Source: Buttiauxella agrestis ATCC 33320 (lineage in GTDB: Bacteria > Pseudomonadota > Gammaproteobacteria > Enterobacterales > Enterobacteriaceae). From it: DNA of 64,000 bases. Both the position numbers and the translations under genes were made by a program. Location of the stretch: contig JALKFA010000001.1 of the NCBI GenBank assembly GCA_024169445.1, forward strand, positions 4,836,001 through 4,900,000, read 5' to 3'. Positions within the stretch are counted from its first letter, which is position 1; each line of letters opens with the position of its first letter. The notes under the pieces are model-generated. The model searched no databases. It was given only the letters and a program-made list of their open reading frames with translations, and had not been told where the DNA came from. Below are positions 1-9,562 of the stretch, piece by piece.

Positions 1-380
1 TCAAGCAAACGCGCGACTTGCATCGTCAACGTACTGCCACCCGAGATCACTTTCCCATTGCGAAGATCCTGCCAGGCCGCTCGTAAAATCGAAAGTGGAT
101 TGATCCCTGGATGATCCCAAAACCAACGATCTTCGTAGTTGATCAAAGCTTCGAGATAGCGGGGAGAGACATCATTCAGCGTGACCGGATAACGCCAGAT
201 GCCGTTCTCATCGGCAAAGCGCCACAGCGGCGTGCCGTCTACCGCAACCACGACACGTGCAGGATTCGCCTGTGACAACGGCAATGGCCAAATCCGGTCT
301 GCCAGCCAAATTCCCAGACAAATAAAGAGCGGCACCACAACCAAAAGGTAGCGGCGCCGCCAGCATAAAGCTTTTAACAT
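1..380 (-). CDS. pbpC: Penicillin-binding protein 1C, N-terminal part (cut by window edge)
   Basis: Only the first 126 codons are inside the window. The protein starts MLKALCWRRRYLLVV, an N-terminal membrane anchor, and runs into the start of a GT51 peptidoglycan glycosyltransferase domain: EDRWFWDHPGIN, which holds the family's catalytic Glu region, and then GGSTLTMQVARLL, the second conserved motif. By family, PBP1C polymerises glycan strands at the outer face of the inner membrane and carries a C-terminal penicillin-binding domain, which lies outside this window. The ATG at 380 is 12 nt downstream of the yfhM stop, so the two are probably co-transcribed, as in E. coli, where YfhM and PbpC are thought to cooperate in defence and wall repair. 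The end is missing only because of the window edge. Confidence 0.93.
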   Translation of the reverse strand, partial: MLKALCWRRRYLLVVVPLFICLGIWLADRIWPLPLSQANPARVVVAVDGTPLWRFADENGIWRYPVTLNDVSPRYLEALINYEDRWFWDHPGINPLSILRAAWQDLRNGKVISGGSTLTMQVARLL

Positions 381-392
381 TCGCAAGGCCAG

Positions 393-3300
393 TTACGGAT
401 GAACTGTCAGCAAACCAGTGCTGGCTCCTGTAGCCCGCCACTGCGGAACATACATCGATTCCACTTGTGAAACCGGAACCTGATAAGTCCCGGGAGTGAC
501 CGCCCGCGCCAGATAAACCAGAGTGGCATGCTGGCTTTCATTGAGTGGTAATGCAGCCACAAAGCGATCATCACGGAACTCCAGGTGCTGGATATCAGCC
601 TGCTGCATCTGGCTCAGTAAGCCCTGAACCTGGTTATCACCTTCACCTAAACTGGCACTACTTTCAGAAAGGTTCTGGTTTTCCAGCTCAAGCCCCGCTG
701 GCAGTAAATCGACCACCAGCGCATCAGGCACATTTTTATCCGCCCATACATCTAACCAGACCATCACTAACTCACCACTTTTCAGTTCCGACAACGATTT
801 GCTATTGCCTTTAGCATCGAGGAAATGGCGCTCAATATGCAGCACATTGCTATATGGCGCTGGAGCCTGTTGTGGATAACCGACGCTGTCTAAGCGGAGA
901 TAAAGATTGCCAGTACCGGTGTTAGTCACTTGCAAACGCTCAAGTTGTTCAGCAGTCAAATTACGAGTCATTGATTGCCCGCTTGCCAGTGGTTCGTCAG
1001 TAAAGGAAACCTGCGATTGCCACTCCCCTTTTGCGGTTTGCCAGTTACGGCCAGCCAGGAATAGTGCGTTACTTTCCTGAGTCGACAACCAGCGTTGGCT
1101 AAAAGCGAGGTTAGAGAGGTTCACAAGCAAGTTATTCTGCTGGTCCGGCAGCAATTTGTTCTCTTCGAGAAGGCTCAGCATCATCGCGTTATCACGCAGT
1201 TCACTACCGTAGTCTGCTAACCAAATACGCTCATTGCTGCGACTAGTTTGCAAACCTAACTTGATAGCTTCATCGCCTCGCGGAGCATCACCCATCAGTT
1301 TTAACGCCACGCCTAATTGCACCAATGGCAATCCGGCACGGGCTGAGCTGTGATGCGACCAAAGCTCACGCAGCGCCCCGAGCGGTGCTTTTTGCTGACG
1401 TGCCAATACTTGTGCGGCGTAGGCCTGAACCGCAAATTTACTGCCCGCAGAGTCATCGCTATAACGCAACGCGATAAGCCCTGAATCCTGCAAATAACGC
1501 AACAGACGCTGATTTGCTTTAGTCAGCGCATCTGTATTCACGCTATAACCTTGCTCACTGGCACGCACCAGGAAATCAGTGACGTACGCCGTTAACCAGT
1601 ATTCTTCTGGCCCTTCTTTGTCCCATAAGCCAAAGCTGCCGTTATCACGCTGCATATCAAGCAGTCGAGAAATCCCCAGGTCGATGGCGGCACGGCGCTG
1701 TTCATCGCTGGTTCCTTTTATCCCCAGAGCCGCGAGTTGCGCCTGATTAGTATAAAGCGAAGGGAACAGACCGCTGGTTGTTTGTTCAAGGCAACCATAC
1801 GGATAGGCTTTCAGTTCCCGGATATAACGCGCCAGGTTCAACGGTGGACGGCCACTGAGAAGAATTTGTCCTTCAAGCGTTGCTGGTGCCAAACCGGAAA
1901 TATGCTGCGGTGGAATATCCCAGACGTCACCCGCAGCCAGCACCGCACCGCTATTGATGTTTTGCGCCGGGAACGGAGGCCGTACGCCCAATTTCCATTG
2001 TTTTTGCAGTGCGCTGAATGTTTCGCCAGGTAAGTTTATGCCACTGATTTGCGCAGTGAGCTGCCCGTCACCAAAACCATCCAACGCATGGACTGAGATA
2101 AACAGGGTTTTACGTGCACCAGGTAACAGTTGCACTGTTTGCTCAGCAGATGAGTCCAGCGAAATCAAACCACTGGTTTTCAGGTTTACGTTCAGTTGTT
2201 GCGGCTGGTCGGTAAGATTAGTGAGATCCATTGCCAGGCGGCTACTGTCACCACTTGCCATAAAGCGCGGTGCCGCCAGTTCGCTCACCAAAGGTGCCGC
2301 AACCACTACTTTTTGCTCGCTGTTACCAAAACGGTCATCGGTCCAGGCTTGCGCCATTACCCGTAACTCGCCGTTAAAGTCGCCAATCGGCAGCGTGACG
2401 ATTCCTTCACCCTTCTCGTTCAGCTGTACCGGTTGAGCTTGCTCAGCAATGATAGTGACGTGGTTAACGGGTTTTTTACCCCCGCGACTTAGTGCATCGC
2501 CTTCATCACCATCACCACCAAAGCGTAACGCGGCTAAGCGCCCTTCCCCTTCAATCACCTGACCGTAGATATCATATAAATCTGCGCCATAACGTTTGCG
2601 ACCAAAGAAGGCTTCCCAAGGGTCTGGCGTTTTGTAGTCAGTAATATTCAGCACACCGCTATCAACAGCGGATACCAGCACATTAATTTGCTTCGGCATT
2701 TCGCCATTAATCGGCTGGGTTTTAACTTTTACGGTGAGATTTTGATTCGGGCGCATTTTGGCCGGAGCCTCCAGCGCCAGTGCCAGGCGGCGGCTTTCGT
2801 CACCCAGTGGCAGATGCAAAATACCAACAGCACGTTTCGGCGTTGCCGCACGGCTCTTATCACCAGGACGAATCACCAGGGTACTCAGATAAAGGTCATG
2901 GCGCTGCCAGCTTTTATCGACCAGAATAGCAATATCCAGCCCTTTTTCTGGCACATCAATTTCTTTCCACCACAATGGGCCATCGCTGGATTCCACCATC
3001 GCGTAGCCCTTACCGGCGGCTGGGGCGGAAATATGCAGATTGATGGTGTCACCTGGCTTATAAGCTGGTTTGTCTATTTTCAGCGTCACACGGTCTGGGC
3101 GTACAGCGCCAGCGCCGTCACTGTTATCTTGCCAGCTATAACCCGCCCAAAAACGCATACTGCTGACAATGTTTGTCTCCGGGTCACGGACTTCAAGACG
3201 GTAAGAACCCCATTCAACGGGGAAAGCCACTTTGCCGGTTTCACCCGCGGCAAGCGTGAGTTTTTGCTCTGCTTCTACCAGATCTTTCTGGTCATATTGT

Positions 3301-5357
3301 GACTGCCAGCCTTCGCCCTCTTCCCAACTCCAGAAGTAATCACGGCGCTCACGGATGAGCCGTACATCCAGCCCCGAAACCGCCAGTTTTTCCCCTTTAG
3401 CATTGGCGTACACGATGTCAAAACCGGCGTTAGTGTCTTCGTCAACGATAGGTTGAGTACGGGTGCTGTCGGTTCGGTAATCGTAAATTTCTTTACTGGC
3501 AAATTGCGGACGAATACCCGGTAACGCAGCGCCTGGCCAGATAGCTTGTTCAGCGCGACGCGTCACTGGACGGCCACCTGATTCCAGCAAACTGGCTTGC
3601 AGCACCAGCCGTAACGGTGAATGAACGTCAGACCATTGGCTGTCTGCACTGACGGTAGTTTTACCTTGCTCATCAAGCTGGAGCTGGACTTCATCCAGAT
3701 TACGAGTGAGGTTTTCTTCGTTGATGTCACCAAACTGGAACCCAGGCAATGCAGACACCGCTTCACGCAGTGGGCGTAAGAACAGTTGCCCTTGCAGATT
3801 ATTACCGGCTGCTGGCGCACCATACAGATAGCGACCGACAATTTCGAAATTCACAGAATCATCAGGACTGACAGGCTCTTTACTACCAGTGATGTTGAGC
3901 GCCATGCGCTCCGGCATAAAGTCTTCAACTTTAAATGACCAGATACGTGGCTGGTTATCGCCAGTATTCACACGTACTTGCCAGTTGCCGGTTTGCACAT
4001 TCGGGTTCAATGGATAGCTAAATTTGTACAAACCATTTTCAGGTTGCCAGACTTGCGTCCTGGCGACCTGGCCGTCTGGTTTCACCACTTCGAGTTTTAC
4101 CGGCTGCGCAGGTAGTGCTTTACCGTCGCCATCACGTAACAAGGCATTCAGCAGTAGCTTTTCACCAGGGCGGTAAAGATCGCGTGGGCCAAACATAAAG
4201 AACTGCTTACTGAAGCCGGTTTCCCCGGCAATATCAAATTCAGCCAGATCCAGCGCCGGGCGGCTTAAATCCAGCAGCGTAGTTTGCTCGCCTGTTCTCG
4301 CCAGCAAGATTGTGCCTTTACCTGGTTTTTCCAGCTTAGCGTGACCATCGCCATCGCTCTTCGCTTGTGCCAGTGTTTGCCCTTTTTCATCAAGCAAGGA
4401 GATTTCCACGCTGGATTGCGCGGCACCATTTTCCAGGCTTTGCGTGAAGACATCTAACCGATCATGGTAGCGGTGTGCTGACACACCGATGTCGCTCAAC
4501 GTAAACAAGGTTGCGGCATTGCTATAACTGTAATGACCAGCCTGACTCATTATCGCGATGTAGACACCAGGCTGTTGCAGCGGTTTAATTTCGCCTAATG
4601 GCAGCAGGAGTTTTTCGCGGGTATTGCGCGCCGGATTGAGATCAAACCTGCCGCTGTAAACCAGTTCCGCAAGCTTGAGTAAATTGTCAGATTCCCAGTT
4701 AGACACTGAGTTTCGGTATTGCCACTGGCTGATGAATGAACTTAAAGATTCACTTTTTATCCGGTAGAAATTGACGTCGATTTTATCAACGTTGAGTGCC
4801 ATCACCGGTAAACCTGCCATCACTTTGGTTGGCAGCAATGAACCCCTGCTGGCAAACCCCACGCTTGGTTGGATATCGCGGGTCGAAATTTTCTTTTCGA
4901 AGTGGCTGTCAAAAGTCGTTTTATTGAGAGCCAGCAAGCTGTTATCAACGGTCAATATCAGTTCACGTTTCGGCTCAAGATGGCGCAAACGTAATTCTTT
5001 CAGGTCGGCTGAAAGTTCCCACGCACCATCGACTTTACCGCTGGTTTTGTCCACCAGATGGGCCACGCGGGAGAAATCTTGATTGGGATCGAGTGGAATT
5101 GAAAAAGTCATGACTAACGTGCTTGCGCCATCGAGTTGTACCTCGGAGGCATCGAGCAATTTAAGCGGTTTGCCCGCAGAGTCTTTCGCTAACTTTTCGA
5201 GTTGCGAGGCATCAGGCTTCGCCGCAGGAGCAGTACTTTGCTGAGCCGTGCTATCGCTTTTCGCTGCTGGCTGAGGTTTATCGTTATTGTCGCACCCTGA
5301 AAGTGCCAAAGCTGCTACGAGCGCCGCTACCAGCGCACCCAGACGTATTGCTTTCAT
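393..5357 (-). CDS. yfhM: Alpha-2-macroglobulin-like lipoprotein
   Basis: A 1654-residue protein close to E. coli YfhM, a bacterial alpha-2-macroglobulin that traps proteases in the periplasm. The signal peptide ends in a lipobox LSGC with lipidated Cys22. The next residue is Asp23, and by the +2 rule this predicts inner-membrane retention. Macroglobulin-like beta domains fill the N-terminal half. The thioester motif CLEQ (Cys1189-Gln1192) lies in PYGCLEQTTSGLFPSL, so the covalent-trapping thioester is intact. The C-terminus ends near YVPQWRATGAS as in E. coli. AGGGAT lies upstream of the ATG at 5357, which supports the start. It is followed by pbpC after 12 nt. Several long antisense open frames inside the gene look like codon-bias shadows. 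Confidence 0.96.
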   Translation of the reverse strand: MKAIRLGALVAALVAALALSGCDNNDKPQPAAKSDSTAQQSTAPAAKPDASQLEKLAKDSAGKPLKLLDASEVQLDGASTLVMTFSIPLDPNQDFSRVAHLVDKTSGKVDGAWELSADLKELRLRHLEPKRELILTVDNSLLALNKTTFDSHFEKKISTRDIQPSVGFASRGSLLPTKVMAGLPVMALNVDKIDVNFYRIKSESLSSFISQWQYRNSVSNWESDNLLKLAELVYSGRFDLNPARNTREKLLLPLGEIKPLQQPGVYIAIMSQAGHYSYSNAATLFTLSDIGVSAHRYHDRLDVFTQSLENGAAQSSVEISLLDEKGQTLAQAKSDGDGHAKLEKPGKGTILLARTGEQTTLLDLSRPALDLAEFDIAGETGFSKQFFMFGPRDLYRPGEKLLLNALLRDGDGKALPAQPVKLEVVKPDGQVARTQVWQPENGLYKFSYPLNPNVQTGNWQVRVNTGDNQPRIWSFKVEDFMPERMALNITGSKEPVSPDDSVNFEIVGRYLYGAPAAGNNLQGQLFLRPLREAVSALPGFQFGDINEENLTRNLDEVQLQLDEQGKTTVSADSQWSDVHSPLRLVLQASLLESGGRPVTRRAEQAIWPGAALPGIRPQFASKEIYDYRTDSTRTQPIVDEDTNAGFDIVYANAKGEKLAVSGLDVRLIRERRDYFWSWEEGEGWQSQYDQKDLVEAEQKLTLAAGETGKVAFPVEWGSYRLEVRDPETNIVSSMRFWAGYSWQDNSDGAGAVRPDRVTLKIDKPAYKPGDTINLHISAPAAGKGYAMVESSDGPLWWKEIDVPEKGLDIAILVDKSWQRHDLYLSTLVIRPGDKSRAATPKRAVGILHLPLGDESRRLALALEAPAKMRPNQNLTVKVKTQPINGEMPKQINVLVSAVDSGVLNITDYKTPDPWEAFFGRKRYGADLYDIYGQVIEGEGRLAALRFGGDGDEGDALSRGGKKPVNHVTIIAEQAQPVQLNEKGEGIVTLPIGDFNGELRVMAQAWTDDRFGNSEQKVVVAAPLVSELAAPRFMASGDSSRLAMDLTNLTDQPQQLNVNLKTSGLISLDSSAEQTVQLLPGARKTLFISVHALDGFGDGQLTAQISGINLPGETFSALQKQWKLGVRPPFPAQNINSGAVLAAGDVWDIPPQHISGLAPATLEGQILLSGRPPLNLARYIRELKAYPYGCLEQTTSGLFPSLYTNQAQLAALGIKGTSDEQRRAAIDLGISRLLDMQRDNGSFGLWDKEGPEEYWLTAYVTDFLVRASEQGYSVNTDALTKANQRLLRYLQDSGLIALRYSDDSAGSKFAVQAYAAQVLARQQKAPLGALRELWSHHSSARAGLPLVQLGVALKLMGDAPRGDEAIKLGLQTSRSNERIWLADYGSELRDNAMMLSLLEENKLLPDQQNNLLVNLSNLAFSQRWLSTQESNALFLAGRNWQTAKGEWQSQVSFTDEPLASGQSMTRNLTAEQLERLQVTNTGTGNLYLRLDSVGYPQQAPAPYSNVLHIERHFLDAKGNSKSLSELKSGELVMVWLDVWADKNVPDALVVDLLPAGLELENQNLSESSASLGEGDNQVQGLLSQMQQADIQHLEFRDDRFVAALPLNESQHATLVYLARAVTPGTYQVPVSQVESMYVPQWRATGASTGLLTVHP

Positions 5358-5680
5358 GTTTTATCCCTGGCCGATAAGGCCCATTAACTCACTACGTAGT
5401 ACATGTATTATGCGGGTACATTAAAAAAACGAAAGTATGAAGATTCGGCATTGCGTACTTTCTCGCAAAGGAAACGTTTTATTGTGCAACGGTTTCAACT
5501 GAAATTTGGATGCAAAGTGGAAGCATGATCACAGCCTGAAACGTTACATGTTACCTTGTGAGTCATTTGTTTTTAAAACAATAAGATAGTTGGATTAGCA
5601 GTCTTTATTCTTGCTACATTTCAAGCTGAGTCGCTGCCTCAACGCGGTGTTTAGCCAAAGTGATAATAAGAGACTGCTAA
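5358..5680. promoter_or_regulatory. Divergent control region between yfhM and the PTS gene
   Basis: This 323-bp stretch has no convincing gene. It must hold the promoters of yfhM (leftward) and of the PTS operon (rightward). Seen in it: two copies of GAAACGTT (5471-5478 and 5538-5545) and a 5-2-5 inverted repeat TTTCA-AC-TGAAA (5493-5504), all of which are candidate operators for the RpiR-type regulator encoded at 9562. The PTS gene has a purine-rich AAGAGA about 9 nt upstream of its ATG. A half CRP-like TGTGA at 5557 lacks a convincing second half. Assignment of these sites is inference. Confidence 0.4.
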
Positions 5681-7225
5681 ATGAAAAGTGCCGTTAACGC
5701 TCTACAAAATTTCGGAAAATCACTCTACGGCCCGGTGCTTATTTTGCCGATCGTCGGTTTATTTATCGCGTTCGGTAATGTATTGGGCAATGGCAACCTG
5801 GCAGAATATTTACCCTTCCTCGGCCACCCTTCCATTCAACACACTGGCGTTCTCATCTCCAAATCCGCGGTATCGGTTCTGGCGAACCTGGCGCTGGTAT
5901 TTGGCGTAGGCATTCCCATTGGTCTGGCGGCCAAAGACAAAGGGTATGCTGCATTAATTGGTCTGGTTACTTTTATCGTATTCATTAATGCGATGAACGT
6001 AACGTTACAGCTTCAAGGCGAACTGGCTCCTGCCGACCAAATGCGTGCCGCAGGGCAAAGCATGGTGTTGGGTGTCCAGGTGCTTGAGATGGGCGTTTTC
6101 GCAGGGATCCTCACGGGCGCACTGTCGGGATATTTGTACAACCGTTATTCCAGCGTACAGTTTTCTGGTGCGATGGCGATTTACTCAGGGCACTGTTTTG
6201 TCGCCATTATCATGCTTCCCGTCTCGATGTTACTCGGTGTAGTGATGAGCGAACTCTGGCCGTTTGCTCAGCATGGCATCAGCGCACTGGCGCTGGCGAT
6301 TAAAGGCGCCGGAGCGTTTGGCGTTGCTATCTACGGTTTCCTGGAACGCATCCTGGTGCCAACCGGTCTGCATCACCTGGTCTATACCCCATTCCTGTAT
6401 ACCGAATTAGGCGGCACGGCCGATGTTTGCGGCAATATTTACCAGGGCGCGCGCAATATTTACTTCGCAGAAATGGCCTGCCCGAGCGTGCATCAACTGA
6501 GCAGTACTGTGGTGTGGGACGCGCGCGGAATCAGCAAAATGTTCGGCCTCCCTGCGGCAGCACTCGCCATGTATATGACGGCGAAACCGGAACGCAAAGC
6601 GGCAGCGAAAGCCATTCTCATCCCGGCAGCGCTGACGTCCATGCTGGTTGGAGTCACGGAGCCACTGGAGTTTTCCTTCCTGTTTGTCGCCCCATTGTTG
6701 TTTGGTGTGCATGCGGTTCTGACCGGCATCGGCATGATGCTGTTCTATTTGCTGGGCGTTCACGCCATCGGTGCCAACGGCATTATCGATTTCATTCTTT
6801 ATAACCTGCCGCTGGGGACTGAGAAATCCAACTGGCCGATGTATATCGTCGTCGGGCTGACGATGTCGGTCATCTATTTCCTGGTGTTCCGCTTCCTGAT
6901 TCGCCGTTTCGACATGAAAACGCCGGGCCGTGAGGACGACGAGCAACAAACAAAACTGTATAGCAAACAAGAGTATCAGGCCAAAGGCAGCAACGATGGA
7001 TTAGGTGAAGCCATTATTGAGGGCCTCGGTGGACGAGCCAATATCGAAGTGGTCGACAACTGTTACACCCGCCTGCGAGTGACGGTACGTGATGTGACAG
7101 TTATCGACGAACCCCGCCTGAAATCGACTGGCGCGAAAGGGGTGATTAAGCAAGGTAATAACGTTCAGGTGGTCTACGGGCTGCATGTCAAAAAAATGCG
7201 TGAAGCAGTAGAGACTTATCTCTAA
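5681..7225 (+). CDS. PTS alpha-glucoside transporter, IICB subunit
   Basis: A 514-residue glucose-superfamily PTS permease with domain order IIC then IIB. Residues 1 to about 420 are hydrophobic membrane segments and include the conserved region VGVTEPLEFSFLFVAPLLFG. The C-terminal IIB domain carries the phosphorylation site Cys461 in DNCYTRLRV. No IIA domain is present in the protein or nearby, so a IIA-Glc-type partner (Crr) must phosphorylate it, as is usual for AglA/MalX-like permeases. The following gene encodes a GH4 6-phospho-alpha-glucosidase, starting 8 nt after this stop, so the likely substrates are alpha-glucosides such as maltose, trehalulose or other sucrose isomers. The exact sugar is not visible from sequence. 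Confidence 0.88.
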   Translation: MKSAVNALQNFGKSLYGPVLILPIVGLFIAFGNVLGNGNLAEYLPFLGHPSIQHTGVLISKSAVSVLANLALVFGVGIPIGLAAKDKGYAALIGLVTFIVFINAMNVTLQLQGELAPADQMRAAGQSMVLGVQVLEMGVFAGILTGALSGYLYNRYSSVQFSGAMAIYSGHCFVAIIMLPVSMLLGVVMSELWPFAQHGISALALAIKGAGAFGVAIYGFLERILVPTGLHHLVYTPFLYTELGGTADVCGNIYQGARNIYFAEMACPSVHQLSSTVVWDARGISKMFGLPAAALAMYMTAKPERKAAAKAILIPAALTSMLVGVTEPLEFSFLFVAPLLFGVHAVLTGIGMMLFYLLGVHAIGANGIIDFILYNLPLGTEKSNWPMYIVVGLTMSVIYFLVFRFLIRRFDMKTPGREDDEQQTKLYSKQEYQAKGSNDGLGEAIIEGLGGRANIEVVDNCYTRLRVTVRDVTVIDEPRLKSTGAKGVIKQGNNVQVVYGLHVKKMREAVETYL

Positions 7226-7233
7226 AGGAGCTA

Positions 7234-8604
7234 ATGATGTTTAAACCCCCGTTTATTTTGTCCATTGCCGGTGGCGGTAGTACTTACACACCGGGCATTG
7301 TTAAGAGCCTGATGGTGCGCCTGGCCGATTTCCCATTAGCTGAAATCCGCCTCTATGATATTGATGGCGAGCGCCAGTCGGTGATTGCTCCGGTGGTTGA
7401 GAAAGTGATTCGCGACCATAGCCAAAGCATTAAATTTACCGTCACCACCGACCCGGAAGTTGCCTTTAGCGGTGCCCATTTTGTTTTCGCTCAAATGCGC
7501 GTTGGCCAGTACAAAATGCGCGAGCAGGATGAAAAAATCCCATTGCGCCATGGCGTGGTCGGGCAAGAAACCTGTGGGCCTGGCGGGCTGGCATATGGCC
7601 TGCGCACCATTTTGCCGATGGTGGAATTGTGTGATTTTGTCGAACGTTACGCGCATCAAAAAGCGTGGATTGTTAACTATTCCAACCCTGCGGCGATTGT
7701 TGCCGAAGGTGTGCGTCGCCTGCGCCCAAAAGCGCGAGTACTTAATATTTGTGATATGCCGGTCGCCGCGATGCGCAATATGGGTGCCATTCTTGGTGTT
7801 GACCGCCATAAATTAGAAGTCGATTACTTCGGCCTGAACCATTTTGGCTGGTTTACCCGTGTGCTGGTTGATGGGGAGGATCGGCTGCCGGAATTGCGCC
7901 GCCATATTGCGAAGTTTGGCCTGCTGACCGAAGATGCTGCGCAAACCGATCCGCAGCATTCCGATCCGTCTTGGGTGAAAACCTGGCGTCACATCAAGCC
8001 GATTATGGACCATTTCCCGCAATTCCTGCCAAACCCGTATTTGCAGTATTACCTGATGCCAAACGACATCGTTGAGCATCAAAACCCGGACTACACCCGC
8101 GCTAACGAAGTGATGGATGGGCGCGAGAAGAAACTGTTTGCCGCCGCCGCCGAATATAAGCAAACCGGTATTTTGCCGGATGCCTTCCACGTTGGTGTGC
8201 ATGGTGCGTTTATTGTTGATGTTGCCTGTTCGCTGGCCTTTGATTTACGCCAGCGCCACCTGGTGATTGTGGAAAACAAAGGTGCCATTGCCAACCTGCC
8301 CTACGATGCCATGGTGGAAGTGCCTGCTTATATTACTTCCGAAGGGCCAGAACCGGTGCGCATGGGCGCGGTTCCGCTGTTCCACCAGACGTTGTTAATG
8401 CAGCAGTTAGCCTCAGAGCAGTTGCTGGTTGAAGCCACCATCGAAGGCAGCTACGAGAAGGCGTTACAGGCATTTACGCTTAACCGTACTGTGCCAACCA
8501 TGCAGCATGCGAAAGCGATTCTCGACGATATGATTGAAGCCAATCGTGATTACTGGCCGCAGTTGCAACAGGCCTGGAAAGATGGCGAAGCGGTGAAAGC
8601 GTAA
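7234..8604 (+). CDS. 6-phospho-alpha-glucosidase, GH4 family
   Basis: A 456-residue family GH4 enzyme, related to GlvA, MalA and AglB. It has the N-terminal NAD-binding loop AGGGSTYTPG, the GVVGQETCGPGG segment, NYSNPAAIVAEG, and CDMP at Cys173-Pro176, the signature that separates 6-phospho-alpha-glucosidases from other GH4 members; NHFGWF follows. The family uses NAD+ and a divalent metal such as Mn2+ in a redox-elimination mechanism and hydrolyses phosphorylated alpha-glucosides delivered by the PTS. AAAGGAG sits before tandem ATGs at 7234 and 7237; either could be used. The sequence differs noticeably from the Klebsiella and Bacillus enzymes I can recall, so no gene symbol is given. It is almost certainly in one operon with the PTS gene. 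Confidence 0.92.
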   Translation: MMFKPPFILSIAGGGSTYTPGIVKSLMVRLADFPLAEIRLYDIDGERQSVIAPVVEKVIRDHSQSIKFTVTTDPEVAFSGAHFVFAQMRVGQYKMREQDEKIPLRHGVVGQETCGPGGLAYGLRTILPMVELCDFVERYAHQKAWIVNYSNPAAIVAEGVRRLRPKARVLNICDMPVAAMRNMGAILGVDRHKLEVDYFGLNHFGWFTRVLVDGEDRLPELRRHIAKFGLLTEDAAQTDPQHSDPSWVKTWRHIKPIMDHFPQFLPNPYLQYYLMPNDIVEHQNPDYTRANEVMDGREKKLFAAAAEYKQTGILPDAFHVGVHGAFIVDVACSLAFDLRQRHLVIVENKGAIANLPYDAMVEVPAYITSEGPEPVRMGAVPLFHQTLLMQQLASEQLLVEATIEGSYEKALQAFTLNRTVPTMQHAKAILDDMIEANRDYWPQLQQAWKDGEAVKA

Positions 8605-8710
8605 CTTTATCTAATATTTACGGCACACTTCGCAGCAGTGGATATGGTTGCTTGTCGGTTTGCTTAAAAACACCGACAATCCGTTAATCAATGACGATTC
8701 GGAGGCAACC

Positions 8711-9562
8711 ATGTCCACCACTTTCTTCGTTGCGGGCGACTGGCTCGCAGAACATATTAATGATGAGAATATCCAGATTATTGATGCTCGCATGGCGCCT
8801 CCAGGCCAGGAGCATCGTGATCTCGCAGGTGAATACCGTGCAGGCCATCTGCCCGGTGCGGTATTTTTTGATATCGAAACCCTTTCCGATCACACCAGTC
8901 CTCTGCCGCATATGATGCCGCGCCCTGAAGCCTTTGCTGTCGCCATGCGCGAGCTGGGTATCAGCCAGGATAAACATCTGATTGTTTACGATGAAGGTAA
9001 CCTATTTTCCGCCCCACGCGCCTGGTGGATGCTGCGGACTTTTGGCGTTGAGAAAGTCTCGATTCTGGCCGGGGGGCTCGCCGACTGGCAGCGCGAAGAA
9101 TTACCGCTGGAAAAAGGTGATGTTGAATTACCCGAAGGCGAGTTCGATGTGAATTTCGACCCACTAGTGATTAAACGTCTGACCGATGTGCTGCTGGTCA
9201 GCCATGAAGGCACCGCACAAATCGTCGATGCTCGCCCTGCCCCACGCTTTAATGCACAAATGGACGAGCCACGTCCGGGTTTAAGACGCGGTCATATTCC
9301 GGGCGCCTTAAACGTGCCATGGAGTGATTTGGTAGAAAATGGTCAGTTGAAAACCACTGATGAGCTGAATGAAATTTTCATCCGCCAGGGTGTGAGTTTT
9401 GATAAACCGGTTATCGCCAGTTGCGGCTCAGGTGTCACTGCGGCGGTGGTCGTGCTGGCGTTAACGACGCTTGGCGTCAACGGTGTTTCTCTGTACGACG
9501 GCTCCTGGAGTGAATGGGGTGCCCGTTCTGATTTACCTGTCGAACCTGCACAATCACTGTAA
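8711..9562 (+). CDS. sseA: 3-mercaptopyruvate sulfurtransferase
   Basis: A 283-residue two-domain rhodanese-type enzyme, matching E. coli SseA throughout. The second domain has the active-site loop CGSGVT with Cys238; the first domain lacks the Cys (YDEGNLFSAPRAW), as expected. It transfers sulfur from 3-mercaptopyruvate to thiol acceptors or cyanide in the cytoplasm. The start is the ATG at 8711, preceded by GGAGGC; the open frame could extend to 8648 but SseA begins MSTT. It is oddly placed: in E. coli it lies beside sseB and yfhM, but here a PTS/glucosidase pair is upstream and the probable sugar regulator overlaps its stop codon (TAATG). Confidence 0.95.
   Translation: MSTTFFVAGDWLAEHINDENIQIIDARMAPPGQEHRDLAGEYRAGHLPGAVFFDIETLSDHTSPLPHMMPRPEAFAVAMRELGISQDKHLIVYDEGNLFSAPRAWWMLRTFGVEKVSILAGGLADWQREELPLEKGDVELPEGEFDVNFDPLVIKRLTDVLLVSHEGTAQIVDARPAPRFNAQMDEPRPGLRRGHIPGALNVPWSDLVENGQLKTTDELNEIFIRQGVSFDKPVIASCGSGVTAAVVVLALTTLGVNGVSLYDGSWSEWGARSDLPVEPAQSL

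Noticed and set aside
2688-3302. Open frame of 204 codons on the plus strand within yfhM
   Set aside because: It is antisense to yfhM, with no start signal or family resemblance.
5557-5572. Possible CRP site TGTGA-N6-TGTTT before the PTS gene
   Set aside because: Only one half matches the consensus; not enough to call.
8652-8679. Hairpin TTGTCGGT/ACCGACAA between the GH4 gene and sseA
   Set aside because: The 8-bp stem is real, but no T run follows and the loop is 12 nt, so an intrinsic terminator is not supported.
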